From assembly GCA_003574785.1 (NCBI GenBank), contig QORU01000005.1, forward strand, positions 186,001-250,000: DNA of 64,000 nt, given 5' to 3'. The notes under the pieces are model-generated. The model worked only from the letters and a program-made list of their open reading frames with translations. It did no database searches and was not told where the DNA came from. The DNA is from Taklimakanibacter deserti. Its GTDB lineage: Bacteria > Pseudomonadota > Alphaproteobacteria > Rhizobiales > Aestuariivirgaceae. The translations under genes were made by a program, and so were the position numbers. This document shows positions 55,441-64,000 of this stretch, piece after piece; positions within the stretch are counted from its first letter, which is position 1; each line of letters starts with the position of its first letter.

Positions 55441-55598
55441 CCTTCTCCCGCGCGGCACGCGTGGGAGAAGGTGGCCGAAGGCCGGATGAGGGCTCTTTCG
55501 TGCAGCGTGTCCAGCTTTCAAAAGCATTTGCTTTGCAGGCAAAGAGCCCTCACCCGCCCTTCGGGCACCCTCTCCCATTGCTTCGCAACGGGAGAGGG
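55441..55598. repeat. palindromic repeat with three hairpins between binding-protein and permease genes
   Basis: Three inverted repeats in series: CCTTCTCCC (55441-55449) with GGGAGAAGG (55463-55471); AGGGCTCTTT with AAAGAGCCCT (about 55489-55550); CCCTCTCCC (55568-55576) with GGGAGAGGG (55590-55598). Such GGGAGAGGG palindromes are common intergenic repeats in Rhizobiales. It lies inside the operon after the binding-protein gene, where it may stabilise the upstream mRNA. Confidence 0.8.
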
Positions 55599-55624
55599 GG
55601 AAGTTGGAGAGCTTTTGCTCACTC

Positions 55625-56665
55625 TTACTGCGCAACCCAGACGTTGAAGCGCTCGCGCAAGGCGTCGATATTGTCGCCCCAGAACTTCGCGTTGACGATG
55701 AAGCCCTTGCTCAGATTGTCGGGATTCGTCGGCAGATCGGGCGTGATCTTGGGGTTGGTATCGGCGATCGCCTGCTTGTTGCCCGGACCATAGGAGATGT
55801 AGTTGGTCTGGTCGGCCTGGCGGTCGGCACGGCCGGCAAAGGCGATGAACTTATAGGCGGCGTCGCGGACCTTCGATCCCTTGACGACGTTCCAGCCCTG
55901 CCAGTCGAGGGCCTGATTTTCCCACATCACCTTGAAGGGCTTCTTGTCGACATTGGCGGCCGAATAGATGCGGCCGTTCCAGGCGGAAGTCAGGATCACC
56001 TGGCCGTCGGCGAGGAGTTGCGGCGGCTGGGCGCCCGCTTCCCACCACACGACGTCCTTCTTGATCGTGTCGAGCTTGGCGAAGGCGCGATCGACGCCTT
56101 CGGGCGTCGACAGGACGTTGTAGACGTCCTTGACATCCACGCCGTCGGCGATCAAGGCCCATTCCAGATTGATGAAGGGGCTCTTCTGCAGGCCGCGCTT
56201 GCCGGGATATTTCTCGAGATCGAAGAAGGCGGCGACCGAGGTCGGCGCTTCCTTCACCTTCGTCGTGTCATAGGCGAGGACGGTCGCATAGAGGATGCTC
56301 GGCACCACGCATTCGCTGGCATCGGCGCTGACGAAATCGTCGCGCTTCAGGCCGAGCTTGTCCCAGTCGATCTTCTCGACGATGCCTTCGGCGCAAGCCG
56401 CGATGGTGGTCATCGAGTCGTTCTCGACCACGTCCCAGGTGATGTTGTTGGTCTCGACCATGGCGCGGATCTTGGCGATCTCGCCGTTGAACTCCTCTTC
56501 GACGATCTTCTCGCCCGATTCCTTCATATAGGGTTCGAAGAAGGCCTTGCGGACGCTGTCCTGATAGGCGCCGCCCCATGACACGACGGTGACGCTGTCC
56601 GCTGCCAGTGACGGCAGCGAGAGCACAGCGAGAAAACAGGCAGCAGAGAACAGTTTGATTTTCAT
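55625..56665 (-). CDS. spermidine/putrescine-type periplasmic binding protein
   Basis: 346 residues. Signal peptide (LFSAACFLAVLSLPSLAADS) then the mature domain beginning VTVVSWGGAYQDSVRKAFFE. Typical PotD/PotF-like parts are ITWDVVENDSMTTIAACAEG, WWEAGAQPPQLLADGQVILT and the C-terminal DALRERFNVWVAQ. It is the first gene of the minus-strand transporter operon. The ligand (polyamine, opine or related) cannot be decided from sequence. Confidence 0.9.
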   Translation of the reverse strand: MKIKLFSAACFLAVLSLPSLAADSVTVVSWGGAYQDSVRKAFFEPYMKESGEKIVEEEFNGEIAKIRAMVETNNITWDVVENDSMTTIAACAEGIVEKIDWDKLGLKRDDFVSADASECVVPSILYATVLAYDTTKVKEAPTSVAAFFDLEKYPGKRGLQKSPFINLEWALIADGVDVKDVYNVLSTPEGVDRAFAKLDTIKKDVVWWEAGAQPPQLLADGQVILTSAWNGRIYSAANVDKKPFKVMWENQALDWQGWNVVKGSKVRDAAYKFIAFAGRADRQADQTNYISYGPGNKQAIADTNPKITPDLPTNPDNLSKGFIVNAKFWGDNIDALRERFNVWVAQ

Positions 56666-57216
56666 TTGGCAACCTCCCTGGAGGGCACGGACATTCGCGC
56701 CACTCTCTTCTGATGGTTAAGCGAGGGCCAGTATTCACTACTGGAGTCGCCAGTCAATCATAACCTGATTTTCGGATAAATCCATGCCGATCAATCGGTT
56801 AGGGATCCGCGTTCGAACCGCCCCGCTGGGGCGAGCGATCAGCACAATGACCTGAAAGACGCAAGCTCCAGATGGAGAAAGCCTGCCGGACCACCTGAGG
56901 AGGTCACGGCAGGCTTCTGTCCCGCGACGGCTTGGGACAAATCATCTTTGTTCAAACAAGGAACTCGCGCCTTATCTTTTGTTAAGTCCGGCTGCGAGAG
57001 CGGGCGCACGCCGACAATTGAGGAACCAATCCGCATCGACGCCGTTGGGGGCGGTGAACAGCGGGGTCCAATCATGATTCGCCTTTTCCTTGTTGCCCTT
57101 CCCGTCCGGTATTTCATGCTGGGCGCATCACGGGGCGTCGTCCTTTCACTTGCGGTTTTTGCCGGAGCCGGAACGGAATGCCGGACGTGACGTTACACCG
57201 TAAAGGAGTACCGGCC
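56666..57216. other. 550-bp gap: promoter region of the transporter operon
   Basis: No well-supported gene. A 38-codon plus-strand frame at 57074-57190 (MIRLFLVALPVRYFMLGASR) has a weak GGGG site; it is hydrophobic and could encode a tiny membrane peptide, but evidence is thin. A direct/inverted element, AGCCTGCCGGACCACCTGAG with TCACGGCAGGCTT, at about 56878-56917 can fold into a hairpin. Confidence 0.35.
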
Positions 57217-57372
57217 ATGGAAACGGACACCAGGCCCGCGGAACTCCGGGAAGCGGCATCACGTGCCCGCGCATTTGCGCAATCTTTGGAGTCTACCGAG
57301 CTGAAGCAAAGCTTTCTCGAGCTAGCCGACAAGTGGGAGGCCGAGGCGCGAACGCTTGAAACGATGCACTGA
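57217..57372 (+). CDS. small helical hypothetical protein
   Basis: 51 residues, METDTRPAELREAASRARAF followed by a helix ending DKWEAEARTLETMH. AAGGAG lies nine bases before ATG 57217. Amphipathic, no membrane segment. Similar tiny helical proteins occur widely in Hyphomicrobiales, without known function. It converges on the Crp-type regulator gene 15 bp away. Confidence 0.65.
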   Translation: METDTRPAELREAASRARAFAQSLESTELKQSFLELADKWEAEARTLETMH

Positions 57373-57387
57373 GCGCGCAAGGGCCGA

Positions 57388-58137
57388 TCAGTTCCCCCAG
57401 CGCGAGACGGCGACCTGAGGGTCGGCATATTCCGCTATCGCCACGAGTCTCTCTTTGTCTCTGATCGTCACGATCGGCGATTTTTGCTCGATCAGCTGCT
57501 CGCGGCGCAGCGTCTGCAGCGTGCGGTTGACATGAACGATGCTCAAGCCAAGGCAATCCGCCAGAATCTCCTGGGTGAGCGGCATCTCGAAGGTCGAGCC
57601 GTCGGAAAGCCCTGCCGCATGACAGCGCGAATTGAGCTCCAGGAACAAGTGAACCAGGCGCTCATAGGCGGTCTGGCGGCCGATCCTGATGATCTGATGC
57701 AGCAGATAGGCTTCATCCAGCGCCGTAGCCCGCTGATGGGCGCGGGTGATGTGGGGGAAATCAGGAAGGAGACCCAGACACACCGAACGCAGGGCGGACG
57801 CGTCGCAGAGCGCGATTGCCGTGCAGGCGATGAGGCTGGTCAGCGCCAAAGGCCGTTCGCGCTCGCAAAGGCCAATGGCGTCGCCCGGCAGGACGAAGCC
57901 GAAAATCTGGCGCCGGCCGTCGGACAGATAGCGGGTGCGCAGCGCCCAGCCATCGAGAATATAGTGCGGCCCCGGGATGACCTCGCCCTCGCGCAACAGT
58001 TCGGTGCCGCTTGGATGACGCTCGATGGGACCCAGCCCGCCCATCAGAAAATTGATGTCGGTCTCGGAGATCGGCGCGAGAGAACGGAAACGGCTGATCA
58101 GAGCGGAGGATTGAGCCAGCAAGGCCGCGCGCGGCAT
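57388..58137 (-). CDS. Crp/Fnr-family transcriptional regulator
   Basis: 249 residues: N-terminal cyclic-nucleotide-binding-type barrel (GTELLREGEVIPGPHYILDG; FGFVLPGDAIGLCE) and a C-terminal Crp HTH (FEMPLTQEILADCLGLSIVH, VNRTLQTLRREQLI). No N-terminal Cys cluster is present, so it should not carry an Fnr-type FeS cluster. It is the last gene of the operon kinase-receiver-regulator, 11 bp after the receiver gene. Several close relatives in rhizobia bind no known ligand. Confidence 0.9.
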   Translation of the reverse strand: MPRAALLAQSSALISRFRSLAPISETDINFLMGGLGPIERHPSGTELLREGEVIPGPHYILDGWALRTRYLSDGRRQIFGFVLPGDAIGLCERERPLALTSLIACTAIALCDASALRSVCLGLLPDFPHITRAHQRATALDEAYLLHQIIRIGRQTAYERLVHLFLELNSRCHAAGLSDGSTFEMPLTQEILADCLGLSIVHVNRTLQTLRREQLIEQKSPIVTIRDKERLVAIAEYADPQVAVSRWGN

Positions 58138-58148
58138 GGCAGGCCTCC

Positions 58149-58529
58149 CTAACGCCCTGGACTCAAATGCCGCACGGCTTCGATCACCGCCTCGACCGTG
58201 AACGGCTTTGTCAGGCGAAGCCTGGACTTGAACCGGTCGGGAAGAATGGTCGCCTCATGGCCGGTCGCGAAGACAAAGGGTATGCCTCTTCTCTCGAGCT
58301 CGTCGGCCAAGGGGAAAACCATCTGCTCGTCGAGATTGATGTCGAGAAATGCAAGATCGATGTCGGATTTGGCCAGTTGCTCCCGCGCCGCCTCGCTGCT
58401 GGCGACCGGCCCCACGACCACGCCGCCCAGCCTGGTCAGGGTCCGGCTCAGATCGGCAGCAATGAGATACTGATCTTCGACGATCAGGACCCTCTTGTTC
58501 TTGAGTAATGTCGGCGCCGCCGCCTCCAC
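58149..58529 (-). CDS. single-domain response regulator
   Basis: 126-residue receiver domain only. VLIVEDQYLIAADL has the acidic pair, AFLDINLDEQM the phospho-Asp, FATGHE the switch Thr and LTKPFTVEAVI the Lys. All key residues are present, so it should be phosphorylated, most simply by the HWE kinase encoded five bases upstream. Such stand-alone receivers usually act by protein contact or as phosphate shuttles. Confidence 0.92.
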   Translation of the reverse strand: MEAAAPTLLKNKRVLIVEDQYLIAADLSRTLTRLGGVVVGPVASSEAAREQLAKSDIDLAFLDINLDEQMVFPLADELERRGIPFVFATGHEATILPDRFKSRLRLTKPFTVEAVIEAVRHLSPGR

Positions 58530-58534
58530 TGTTC

Positions 58535-61500
58535 CTACTCCCGGATCGTGATCTTATCGTCGAGCGGAATCTCCATAACGCATCTTACACCACCTTGGCG
58601 GAACTCAAGAGCGGTATTGGCCCGGAGATCATAGGGCAGGCCACGCTCGATGAGCTCCCGTCCAAACCCGTTTCTGGCAGGCGCCTGGTCGATGACCGGC
58701 ACGCCGCTTTCCAGCCATTCGAAGGTCAAGCGCGGATCGCCAAGCCTTTCGCCCACGCGCCAGGAGACCTTGATATGACCCGAACGCGTCGACAGGGCGC
58801 CATATTTGATGGCGTTGGTCGTCAGCTCGTGAATGGCGAGCCCCAGGGTCTGGGCCGGCTTGGCGCGCAATTTGATCTCCGGGCCGCTGACCTCCACCTG
58901 GTCATCGAAATGCGCCGCATGGCCGACAAGCTCTTCATGGACGAGTTCGGTCAGATCGACCCCGCCTTCCGGCGACCGCGCCAGGATATTCTGGGTGCGT
59001 CCCATGGCGCTCAAGCGGCCATCGAAATGAGCGACAAAGTCCTCGAGCGTTTCCGTGTTCTCGGCGGTGCGATTGGCAAGCGAGCGCACCACCGCCAGGA
59101 TGTTCTTCACCCGATGCTGGAGCTCGGTCAGCAGGAGATTCTGGCGGTTCTCCGCTAGCCGGCGGGCATGGATATTGATGCATGAGCCGAACCACTGCGA
59201 CACTTTCCCGGCCGGAGACATGATCGCATGGGTCTTGCCCAAGAACCACTGATAGGTGCCCGAAGCGTCACGCAGGCGGAACTCCAGCTCGACGGGGGAA
59301 CCGGTTTGCGTCGACAGCGCCAAAAGGCGCCGATATTCCTGGGCGTCATCGGGATGAAGGACGGAAAGCCACCTGGACCCCAGCCCTTCGCCCTCGGGAA
59401 GCCCGGTATACTGATAGAATGCCGGGTTCACATACTGCCATTCCAGGCTCGGCGTCGCGATGAAGAGGAAAGCCGGCACCGTCTGGGCGATATTGCGAAA
59501 GCGTTCTTCGCTTTCCATGAGCGCTTTCTCGGCCTGCGCCGTTGCGGTGACGTCCATGAACGTCAGCAGGACGCCGGCGATGAAATTTTCGACATTGCGA
59601 TAGGGCAGGATGCGCACGAGATAGCGAGTCCCGCTGGCAGAATCTTCGATCTCGCGCTCGACGGTGTGCAGAGTCCGCAAGACCTTGCGGACATCCTCGT
59701 GGAGGTGCTCATAGGCGATGCGTGGCGCAATGTGCACGATCGGGCGGCCGACGTCGCTGTCGATCAGATGGAAGATCTCGGCGACCGCCGGCGTGAAGCT
59801 CCTGATCCTGAATTCATTGTCGAGAAAGATCGTGGCGATCTGGGTGCTTTCCAGCAGGTTCTTCAGGTCGCTGTTGGCGCGGCCCAGCTCATGAACGCGG
59901 TGCGCCAGCTCGCCATTGACCGTCTGCATTTCCTCATTGACCGACTGCAGCTCCTCCTTCGATGTCTCGAGCTCTTCATTGGCGGATTGCAGCTCTTCAT
60001 TGATCGACTGATATTCCTCGTTCGAGGATTTGAGTTCCTCATTGGTGCTCTCGAGCTCCTCGATCGTCGCTTGCAGCCTGTCCTTGGTCAGCCGCAATTC
60101 CGATTCGATGCGCTGGACATGCTCGTCGCGGATCACGCCGGAACTCGAATTATCGCTGGGCGTCTCGTCTTCCGTGATCTCGGCATCCTGGAAGAAGACG
60201 ACGAAAGCCTGCGGCTCGCCGGGGTTGTTGTTGAGCGGCTCGACAATGATGGAAACCCCGAGCCGATCGCCATTCAGCCCCATGACGATTTTTTCGGTCT
60301 TTACCGAAACCTTCTCGGCCGCGGCCTTGAGCAGTGAAGCGCGCAGGTCCAGGCGCAGATCGCGGTGAACGAGGCTCAGGAGATTGAGGTTGGCGGAGCC
60401 GGAAGCCGGCTCGAGAAAGCGCCCGGTGCGCCCGGAAAAATGCAAGACCTCGCTCTGGTCATCGACGATGATGTAAGCCGGGGTGTAGCGCTCGGCAATG
60501 CGCTCGGCACGCCTGGCAATGCCCGGCTCGACGGTGCGGCCTCTCGCCGTGGCACGAGGCTCGCCTCCCTGCTCGGGCCTTTCGATGCGCGTTGCCAGCG
60601 GAAATTCCGGCAGCACGCGCGTGATCGTGTCCTGGCGCTGGAATATGCGGTGACGCCTGTCGATGGGAGAGAACAGCTTGGCATGCCGCGTCACGCTCTC
60701 CGATGGTCCGAGGAACAGATAGCCGCCGGACCGCAATGAAAAATGGAACAACGGGATGATGCGGCTTTGCAGATCGGCATTCAGATAGATGAGCAGGTTG
60801 CGGCAGGAAATCAGATCGATGCGCGAGAAGGGGGCGTCCTTGATCAGGTTATGCGCCGAGAAGATGCACATCTCGCGCAGCTCCTTGACCACGCTGTAGG
60901 TGTTTCCTTCATGCACGAACCAGCGCGCCAGCCGCTCCGGCGACATGTCGCGGGCGATGGACTCGGAAAAGCGCCCGACGCGTGCCGCGGCCAGCGCCCG
61001 CCCGTCGATATCGGTCGCGAAGATCTGCACATGCGGCACCGAATCTATGCGCGCCAAATGCTCGCGCAGCAGAATGGCGATGGAATAGGCCTCCTCGCCG
61101 GTGGCGCAGCCGAGGACCCAGATCCTTATATGATCGCCCGTCGCCTTGCCTTCGAACAGCTGGGGTATGACGCGGCTTTCCAGAAGTTCGAATTCCTTCG
61201 TGTCGCGGAAGAACTGCGTCACGCCGATGAGCAGATCCTGGAAGAGAAGATTGGCTTCATCATTGTCGGACCGCAGGAATTCGGCATATTTGTCGACCGC
61301 ATCGATCTGGTTGACCTGCATGCGGCGCTGGATCCGCCGCAGAAAGGTGTTCTGCTTGTAATTATGGAAATCATGCCCCGTCTTGTTGCGCAGGATCGTG
61401 GCGATGCGGCGGACTTCGCCCGGTTCCGGCTGGAAACTTTCTCGGGCGCCGGCGGTATCGGTGCGATGGGCGAGATGGCTTGTAAGCCTTGCGACGATGT

Positions 61501-62053
61501 CTTCGCGCGGCAAGAGATAATCCACGATGCCTGTCGGATTGGCCGGATTGGGAGCGATCCCATCCACGAGCTCGGCCACCGCCAGTCCGCCCGACTCCTT
61601 GAGCGCGGTCAGGCCCAGAGTGCCATCGCCATTGAGTCCCGACAGGATGATGCCGATGGCCCTGTCTTCCTGATCACTGGCGAGGGACAACAGGAAACTA
61701 TCGACGAGGCCCTTCTGCGCGCCGCTCTTTCCTTCGATGACGAACCTGGATTTCTTGATGGTCGAGACGCGATCAGGCGGAAGAATATGGATGGTGTGGG
61801 CCTCGATCCTGTCCTTCGTCGCCGCGACCTTGGTTTTAAGACCGGAAACCTGTCCGATCATCTCGCCGAGCTTGTCGGGTGAGCCCGGGTAGCCGGGAAC
61901 CAGGACGATGAAGGAGGCGTCATGGCCGGCCGGCAGGCCCGCAAACAGCCGAGTCAGGGAATCGATGCCGCTTTCCGGCGCCGCGATGAGGACTACGCCC
62001 GATATCTTAGGCTTCTTTTCAGATTTGGGGTCGTCGGCCACCGTCTTGTTCAC
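58535..62053 (-). CDS. CheB/CheR/PAS/HWE hybrid histidine kinase with degenerate CheB domain
   Basis: 1172 residues. Domains in order: CheB methylesterase-like (20-200); CheR methyltransferase (about 215-460), with its SAM motif WVLGCATGEEAYSIAI; a long Glu-rich coiled coil (about 640-720); a PAS domain (about 730-830); a PAS_3 domain (about 865-960); then an HWE kinase (LQHRVKNILAVVRSLANRTA, FEWLESGVP). The CheB part reads VVLIAAPESGIDSL and FIVLVPGYPGS where active enzymes have a Ser and a His, so it is probably inactive; LSGLNGDGTLGL retains the Asp. The HWE output likely phosphorylates the adjacent receiver. Confidence 0.92.
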   Translation of the reverse strand: MNKTVADDPKSEKKPKISGVVLIAAPESGIDSLTRLFAGLPAGHDASFIVLVPGYPGSPDKLGEMIGQVSGLKTKVAATKDRIEAHTIHILPPDRVSTIKKSRFVIEGKSGAQKGLVDSFLLSLASDQEDRAIGIILSGLNGDGTLGLTALKESGGLAVAELVDGIAPNPANPTGIVDYLLPREDIVARLTSHLAHRTDTAGARESFQPEPGEVRRIATILRNKTGHDFHNYKQNTFLRRIQRRMQVNQIDAVDKYAEFLRSDNDEANLLFQDLLIGVTQFFRDTKEFELLESRVIPQLFEGKATGDHIRIWVLGCATGEEAYSIAILLREHLARIDSVPHVQIFATDIDGRALAAARVGRFSESIARDMSPERLARWFVHEGNTYSVVKELREMCIFSAHNLIKDAPFSRIDLISCRNLLIYLNADLQSRIIPLFHFSLRSGGYLFLGPSESVTRHAKLFSPIDRRHRIFQRQDTITRVLPEFPLATRIERPEQGGEPRATARGRTVEPGIARRAERIAERYTPAYIIVDDQSEVLHFSGRTGRFLEPASGSANLNLLSLVHRDLRLDLRASLLKAAAEKVSVKTEKIVMGLNGDRLGVSIIVEPLNNNPGEPQAFVVFFQDAEITEDETPSDNSSSGVIRDEHVQRIESELRLTKDRLQATIEELESTNEELKSSNEEYQSINEELQSANEELETSKEELQSVNEEMQTVNGELAHRVHELGRANSDLKNLLESTQIATIFLDNEFRIRSFTPAVAEIFHLIDSDVGRPIVHIAPRIAYEHLHEDVRKVLRTLHTVEREIEDSASGTRYLVRILPYRNVENFIAGVLLTFMDVTATAQAEKALMESEERFRNIAQTVPAFLFIATPSLEWQYVNPAFYQYTGLPEGEGLGSRWLSVLHPDDAQEYRRLLALSTQTGSPVELEFRLRDASGTYQWFLGKTHAIMSPAGKVSQWFGSCINIHARRLAENRQNLLLTELQHRVKNILAVVRSLANRTAENTETLEDFVAHFDGRLSAMGRTQNILARSPEGGVDLTELVHEELVGHAAHFDDQVEVSGPEIKLRAKPAQTLGLAIHELTTNAIKYGALSTRSGHIKVSWRVGERLGDPRLTFEWLESGVPVIDQAPARNGFGRELIERGLPYDLRANTALEFRQGGVRCVMEIPLDDKITIRE

Positions 62054-62362
62054 TCATTCGTCATCAGGTCATCGACTGATCATAGCGATTCCGGACCGTT
62101 CGGCATAGCTGCCGGAATCGCACCCTTCCGCGTCAATCGAAGCTCGGAGTTTTTCGCTTCGAAAATCGCCGCAAGCGCTGTGGTAAGTTCCGCTGACATG
62201 CCAGTGCTCGAGCGAACGGAAGTTCCAACAATACTTGCTCTCCGCCGCCATTTGATTCGCCTATGTTAAGGCTGCCCTCGCGCCAGCTCCTATGGTCAAT
62301 CATCACGGCACTCCACGTTTGCAAAACAATCGAGCGCCAATAGCGCCGCCAGGGAGGCGATC
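62054..62362. other. 309-bp divergent gap between hybrid kinase and small genes
   Basis: No convincing gene. It should hold the divergent promoters of the hybrid kinase (minus) and the DUF2171-like gene (plus). GGGAGG lies six bases before ATG 62363. A short imperfect repeat, GCGCCAATAGCGCC, is present near 62334-62347, but no clear operator was recognised. Confidence 0.4.
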
Positions 62363-62578
62363 ATGAACGACACGCGCATAGAGGACGATCCGATCACCCG
62401 TGTCCGCGAGGAAATGGAGATCATCACCGCCGACGGAAGATGCGCCGGCCATGTCAGCGCATGCACGGCGAGCCTGATCTTCACGAGCACATCCGATCAG
62501 CCCATACCGAAGGAGTGGATTAGACGGGTCGATCGCGAGGTCTATATCTCCAAACGCTCCTACGAGCTCGCTCATTGA
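62363..62578 (+). CDS. DUF2171-like small protein
   Basis: 71 residues with a PRC-barrel-like DUF2171 outline: GHVSACTASLIFTSTSDQPI then PKEWIRRVDREVYISKRSYE. Members of this family often accompany signalling or stress genes; their role is unknown. GGGAGG precedes ATG by six bases. First of three small plus-strand genes. Confidence 0.75.
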   Translation: MNDTRIEDDPITRVREEMEIITADGRCAGHVSACTASLIFTSTSDQPIPKEWIRRVDREVYISKRSYELAH

Positions 62579-62607
62579 ATGGACTGGCCAAGCCAGGGAG
62601 AATTCAT

Positions 62608-62808
62608 ATGACTACCGGCTATTTCAATTCGGCGCAGCTTGCGGCTCTCTATAAGGAGCTCGAGCAGGAATGCGCGGAATTCAAGCGTGAACATGGCCAT
62701 GTGACGGCCGCCCAGCACAACCTCATCGCCGCGCGCATCATGGCGGCGGCACGCGACAATCCGCCACCCAAGGCGCCGCTGGAGGTCATCGGCCCGCACG
62801 GAACCTGA
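62608..62808 (+). CDS. small hypothetical protein
   Basis: 66 residues, MTTGYFNSAQLAALYKELEQ followed by a helical middle and a Pro-rich end (NPPPKAPLEVIGPHGT). ATG 62608 has GGGAG eight bases upstream; the frame is open from 62575, but that start lacks a site. Cytoplasmic, amphipathic helix. No family recognised. Confidence 0.65.
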   Translation: MTTGYFNSAQLAALYKELEQECAEFKREHGHVTAAQHNLIAARIMAAARDNPPPKAPLEVIGPHGT

Positions 62809-62938
62809 ATCACATAGGTTAATGTGGCCATCGGCTCGCCCCGTAGAATTATGAGGCGCAATCGTGTGATCCGATGCGCCGCGGAGAGGCCCCTTGCAGT
62901 CCGTAGCGAGGGGGTCTCTCCGCCCCAAAGGAACAGCC

Positions 62939-63124
62939 ATGGTGCAGCGACTCAAACGTCAACCGGACCGACTTCTTATCCTTGCCCGCCGCGCGCGACG
63001 GTTCGCGGGCGAGGAAGATGGCCTGCTGGCCGATCTCTATCGCGAACATGCCGCCATTTGCGAAAGCAAGGCGGCAGCCCAGGCGATGCGCCGGAGGAAG
63101 TCGAAGCCGCCCGCAAAAAACTGA
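62939..63124 (+). CDS. small hypothetical protein
   Basis: 61 residues, MVQRLKRQPDRLLILARRAR with a short central helix and a basic C-terminus (AMRRRKSKPPAKN). ATG 62939 has AAAGGAAC upstream. Very basic, so possibly nucleic-acid or acidic-partner binding. It converges on the CheB gene with three bases between the stops. No family recognised. Confidence 0.6.
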   Translation: MVQRLKRQPDRLLILARRARRFAGEEDGLLADLYREHAAICESKAAAQAMRRRKSKPPAKN

Positions 63125-63127
63125 CGA

Positions 63128-64000
63128 TTACTCACCGGCGGACGAAGGCGCAGGTCTGGCCAGCCGGTTGATGCGCTTGATGGCATCGCGAACGACCTCG
63201 GCCTCTGCGTCGAGCTCCGTGATTCTGTCCCGCCACATCTTGGCGCTCGCCGGACGCGATGTGCGTTCCGCCTGACCTTCGAGATCCCGCGCGATCTCTG
63301 CCCGTTCTTCGAAGGAGCGCAACGCAACGGCGAGCGCCCGTGACACGGAATCCTCGAGCGCGATATTCACCAGGTCGGCCGAGAAGGCATGGCCGACATG
63401 GCAGCGATATCGCAATGTATCGCCTTCCTCGATCTCCCACATGACGCCGTCGCACTCTGGACAGGTGATGACCGAGCGGCGGCCAATCCGGTCCATCAAG
63501 CCAATGGTCGATTTGCCGGTTTTTGCCATTTCGACCTCGTGCTGAAGGTTTTCCGGGACATCGCCCGGCACGGCGGCCGGCTCGCGGACCAGCTCGTTCA
63601 GCAAAGCCGGTATCGCCGCCAGTGTTGCGACATGATCCACATTTCCCCTTCGCAGCGCCGTTGCCGGCATCTCGGCGAAGGCCGCGTCTTCCGGATCCTG
63701 CACCACCGTCTTCCCTCCGCAGTCGCCCAGCGCGTGAATGCCGGCACTGCCGTCAGTCATCGTCCCGGTCATCAGGACCCCGATCGAACGGTGGGCGCAG
63801 CATTGGGCCACCGATCGGAACAACGGATCGATCGACGGCCGGGAATGATTCTCACGGCTTCCGATGCCCAGCGACAACAAACGGCCATCGTAAATCAAAT
63901 GACGATCGGGCGGGGCCAGGTAAATGCGCCCGTGCCGGGCCGGCTCGCCATTCTCGGCGAAATGCGCCGGCATCCTGCCCAGCTGGGTGAGTATGCTGTC
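63128..64000 (-). CDS. CheB-type methylesterase with C-terminal zinc-ribbon tail, N-terminus outside window
   Basis: About 290 residues visible, open to the window edge (the frame reads SILTQLGRMPAHFAENGEPA before the first ATG, so the true start is upstream). CheB catalytic region: GRIYLAPPDRHLIYDGRLLS and GVLMTGTMTDGSAGIHALGD with the Asp present. The C-terminal part has ITCPECDGVMWEIEEGD and YRCHVGHAFSADL, a Cys4/His zinc-ribbon-like module seen in stand-alone CheB relatives in alphaproteobacteria. It may demethylate partners linked to the hybrid kinase. The catalytic Ser/His lie outside the visible part. Confidence 0.88.
   Translation of the reverse strand, partial: DSILTQLGRMPAHFAENGEPARHGRIYLAPPDRHLIYDGRLLSLGIGSRENHSRPSIDPLFRSVAQCCAHRSIGVLMTGTMTDGSAGIHALGDCGGKTVVQDPEDAAFAEMPATALRRGNVDHVATLAAIPALLNELVREPAAVPGDVPENLQHEVEMAKTGKSTIGLMDRIGRRSVITCPECDGVMWEIEEGDTLRYRCHVGHAFSADLVNIALEDSVSRALAVALRSFEERAEIARDLEGQAERTSRPASAKMWRDRITELDAEAEVVRDAIKRINRLARPAPSSAGE

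Overview
The window is GC-rich, densely coded DNA. Its gene set points to an alphaproteobacterium of the Hyphomicrobiales (Rhizobiales) type: rhizobial-family porin, HWE-family histidine kinase fused to CheB/CheR, YggT-YggU-FolD run, UTRA GntR regulators, CUT1 and polyamine-type ABC transporters, and rhizobial palindromic intergenic repeats. No phage, transposase, rRNA or CRISPR array was seen. The species cannot be named from sequence alone.

Layout. (1) 1-8.6 kb: an eight-gene minus-strand operon with two SIS-domain deglycase-like proteins, two PfkB-family kinases and a complete CUT1 sugar ABC transporter, divergent from a GntR/UTRA repressor with palindromic operators between them. It looks like catabolism of Amadori-type (fructosyl-amino acid) compounds. 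(2) 8.6-23.3 kb: mostly housekeeping genes: DUF1801 protein, tRNA-Ala(CGC), yggT-yggU-folD, inorganic pyrophosphatase, CbpA/CbpM co-chaperone pair, a multicopper oxidase coupled to a di-haem peroxidase, TypA/BipA, an SLC13/ArsB-type transporter and PhoD. (3) 23.4-51.9 kb: a stress/energy island: a sensor kinase with a periplasmic ABC-type ligand domain, AI-2E transporter, SulP transporter, PPK2, DUF2955 and HlyD proteins, a receiver-only regulator, M15 peptidase, MFS/GNAT, HD-domain protein, porin, APC permease, MarC, the full arginine deiminase operon arcDABC, DUF3300, DUF2950, a NarL-type response regulator, DUF2092 and HdeD. (4) 52.2-56.7 kb: a polyamine-type ABC transporter whose ATPase gene lies on the opposite strand. 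(5) 57-64 kb: a signalling cluster (Crp-type regulator, single receiver, CheB/CheR/PAS/HWE hybrid kinase, and a second CheB running off the window).

The main discovery is a set of seven promoters inside the 28-52 kb part of the island. Each has a 20-bp inverted repeat (best form ACCTCGTAAATTTGCGAGGT) placed 21 or 22 bp upstream of a TAnnnT -10 box, so centred near -42.5, like a lux box. In six of the seven, an AGTAAT-type hexamer starts exactly 19 bp upstream of the repeat. They stand in front of the receiver/HlyD/DUF2955/PPK2/SulP block, the M15 peptidase, the porin, arcDABC, DUF3300-DUF2950 and DUF2092, and one drives an unassigned transcript ahead of the polyamine ATPase gene. This looks like one regulon controlled by a LuxR/NarL-type activator. 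The NarL regulator at 49113-49751 is the best local candidate, perhaps with the kinase at 23413-25200. Arginine deiminase (ATP and ammonia), PPK2 (polyphosphate energy) and HdeD (acid resistance family) suggest a response to energy, oxygen or acid stress; this is inference.
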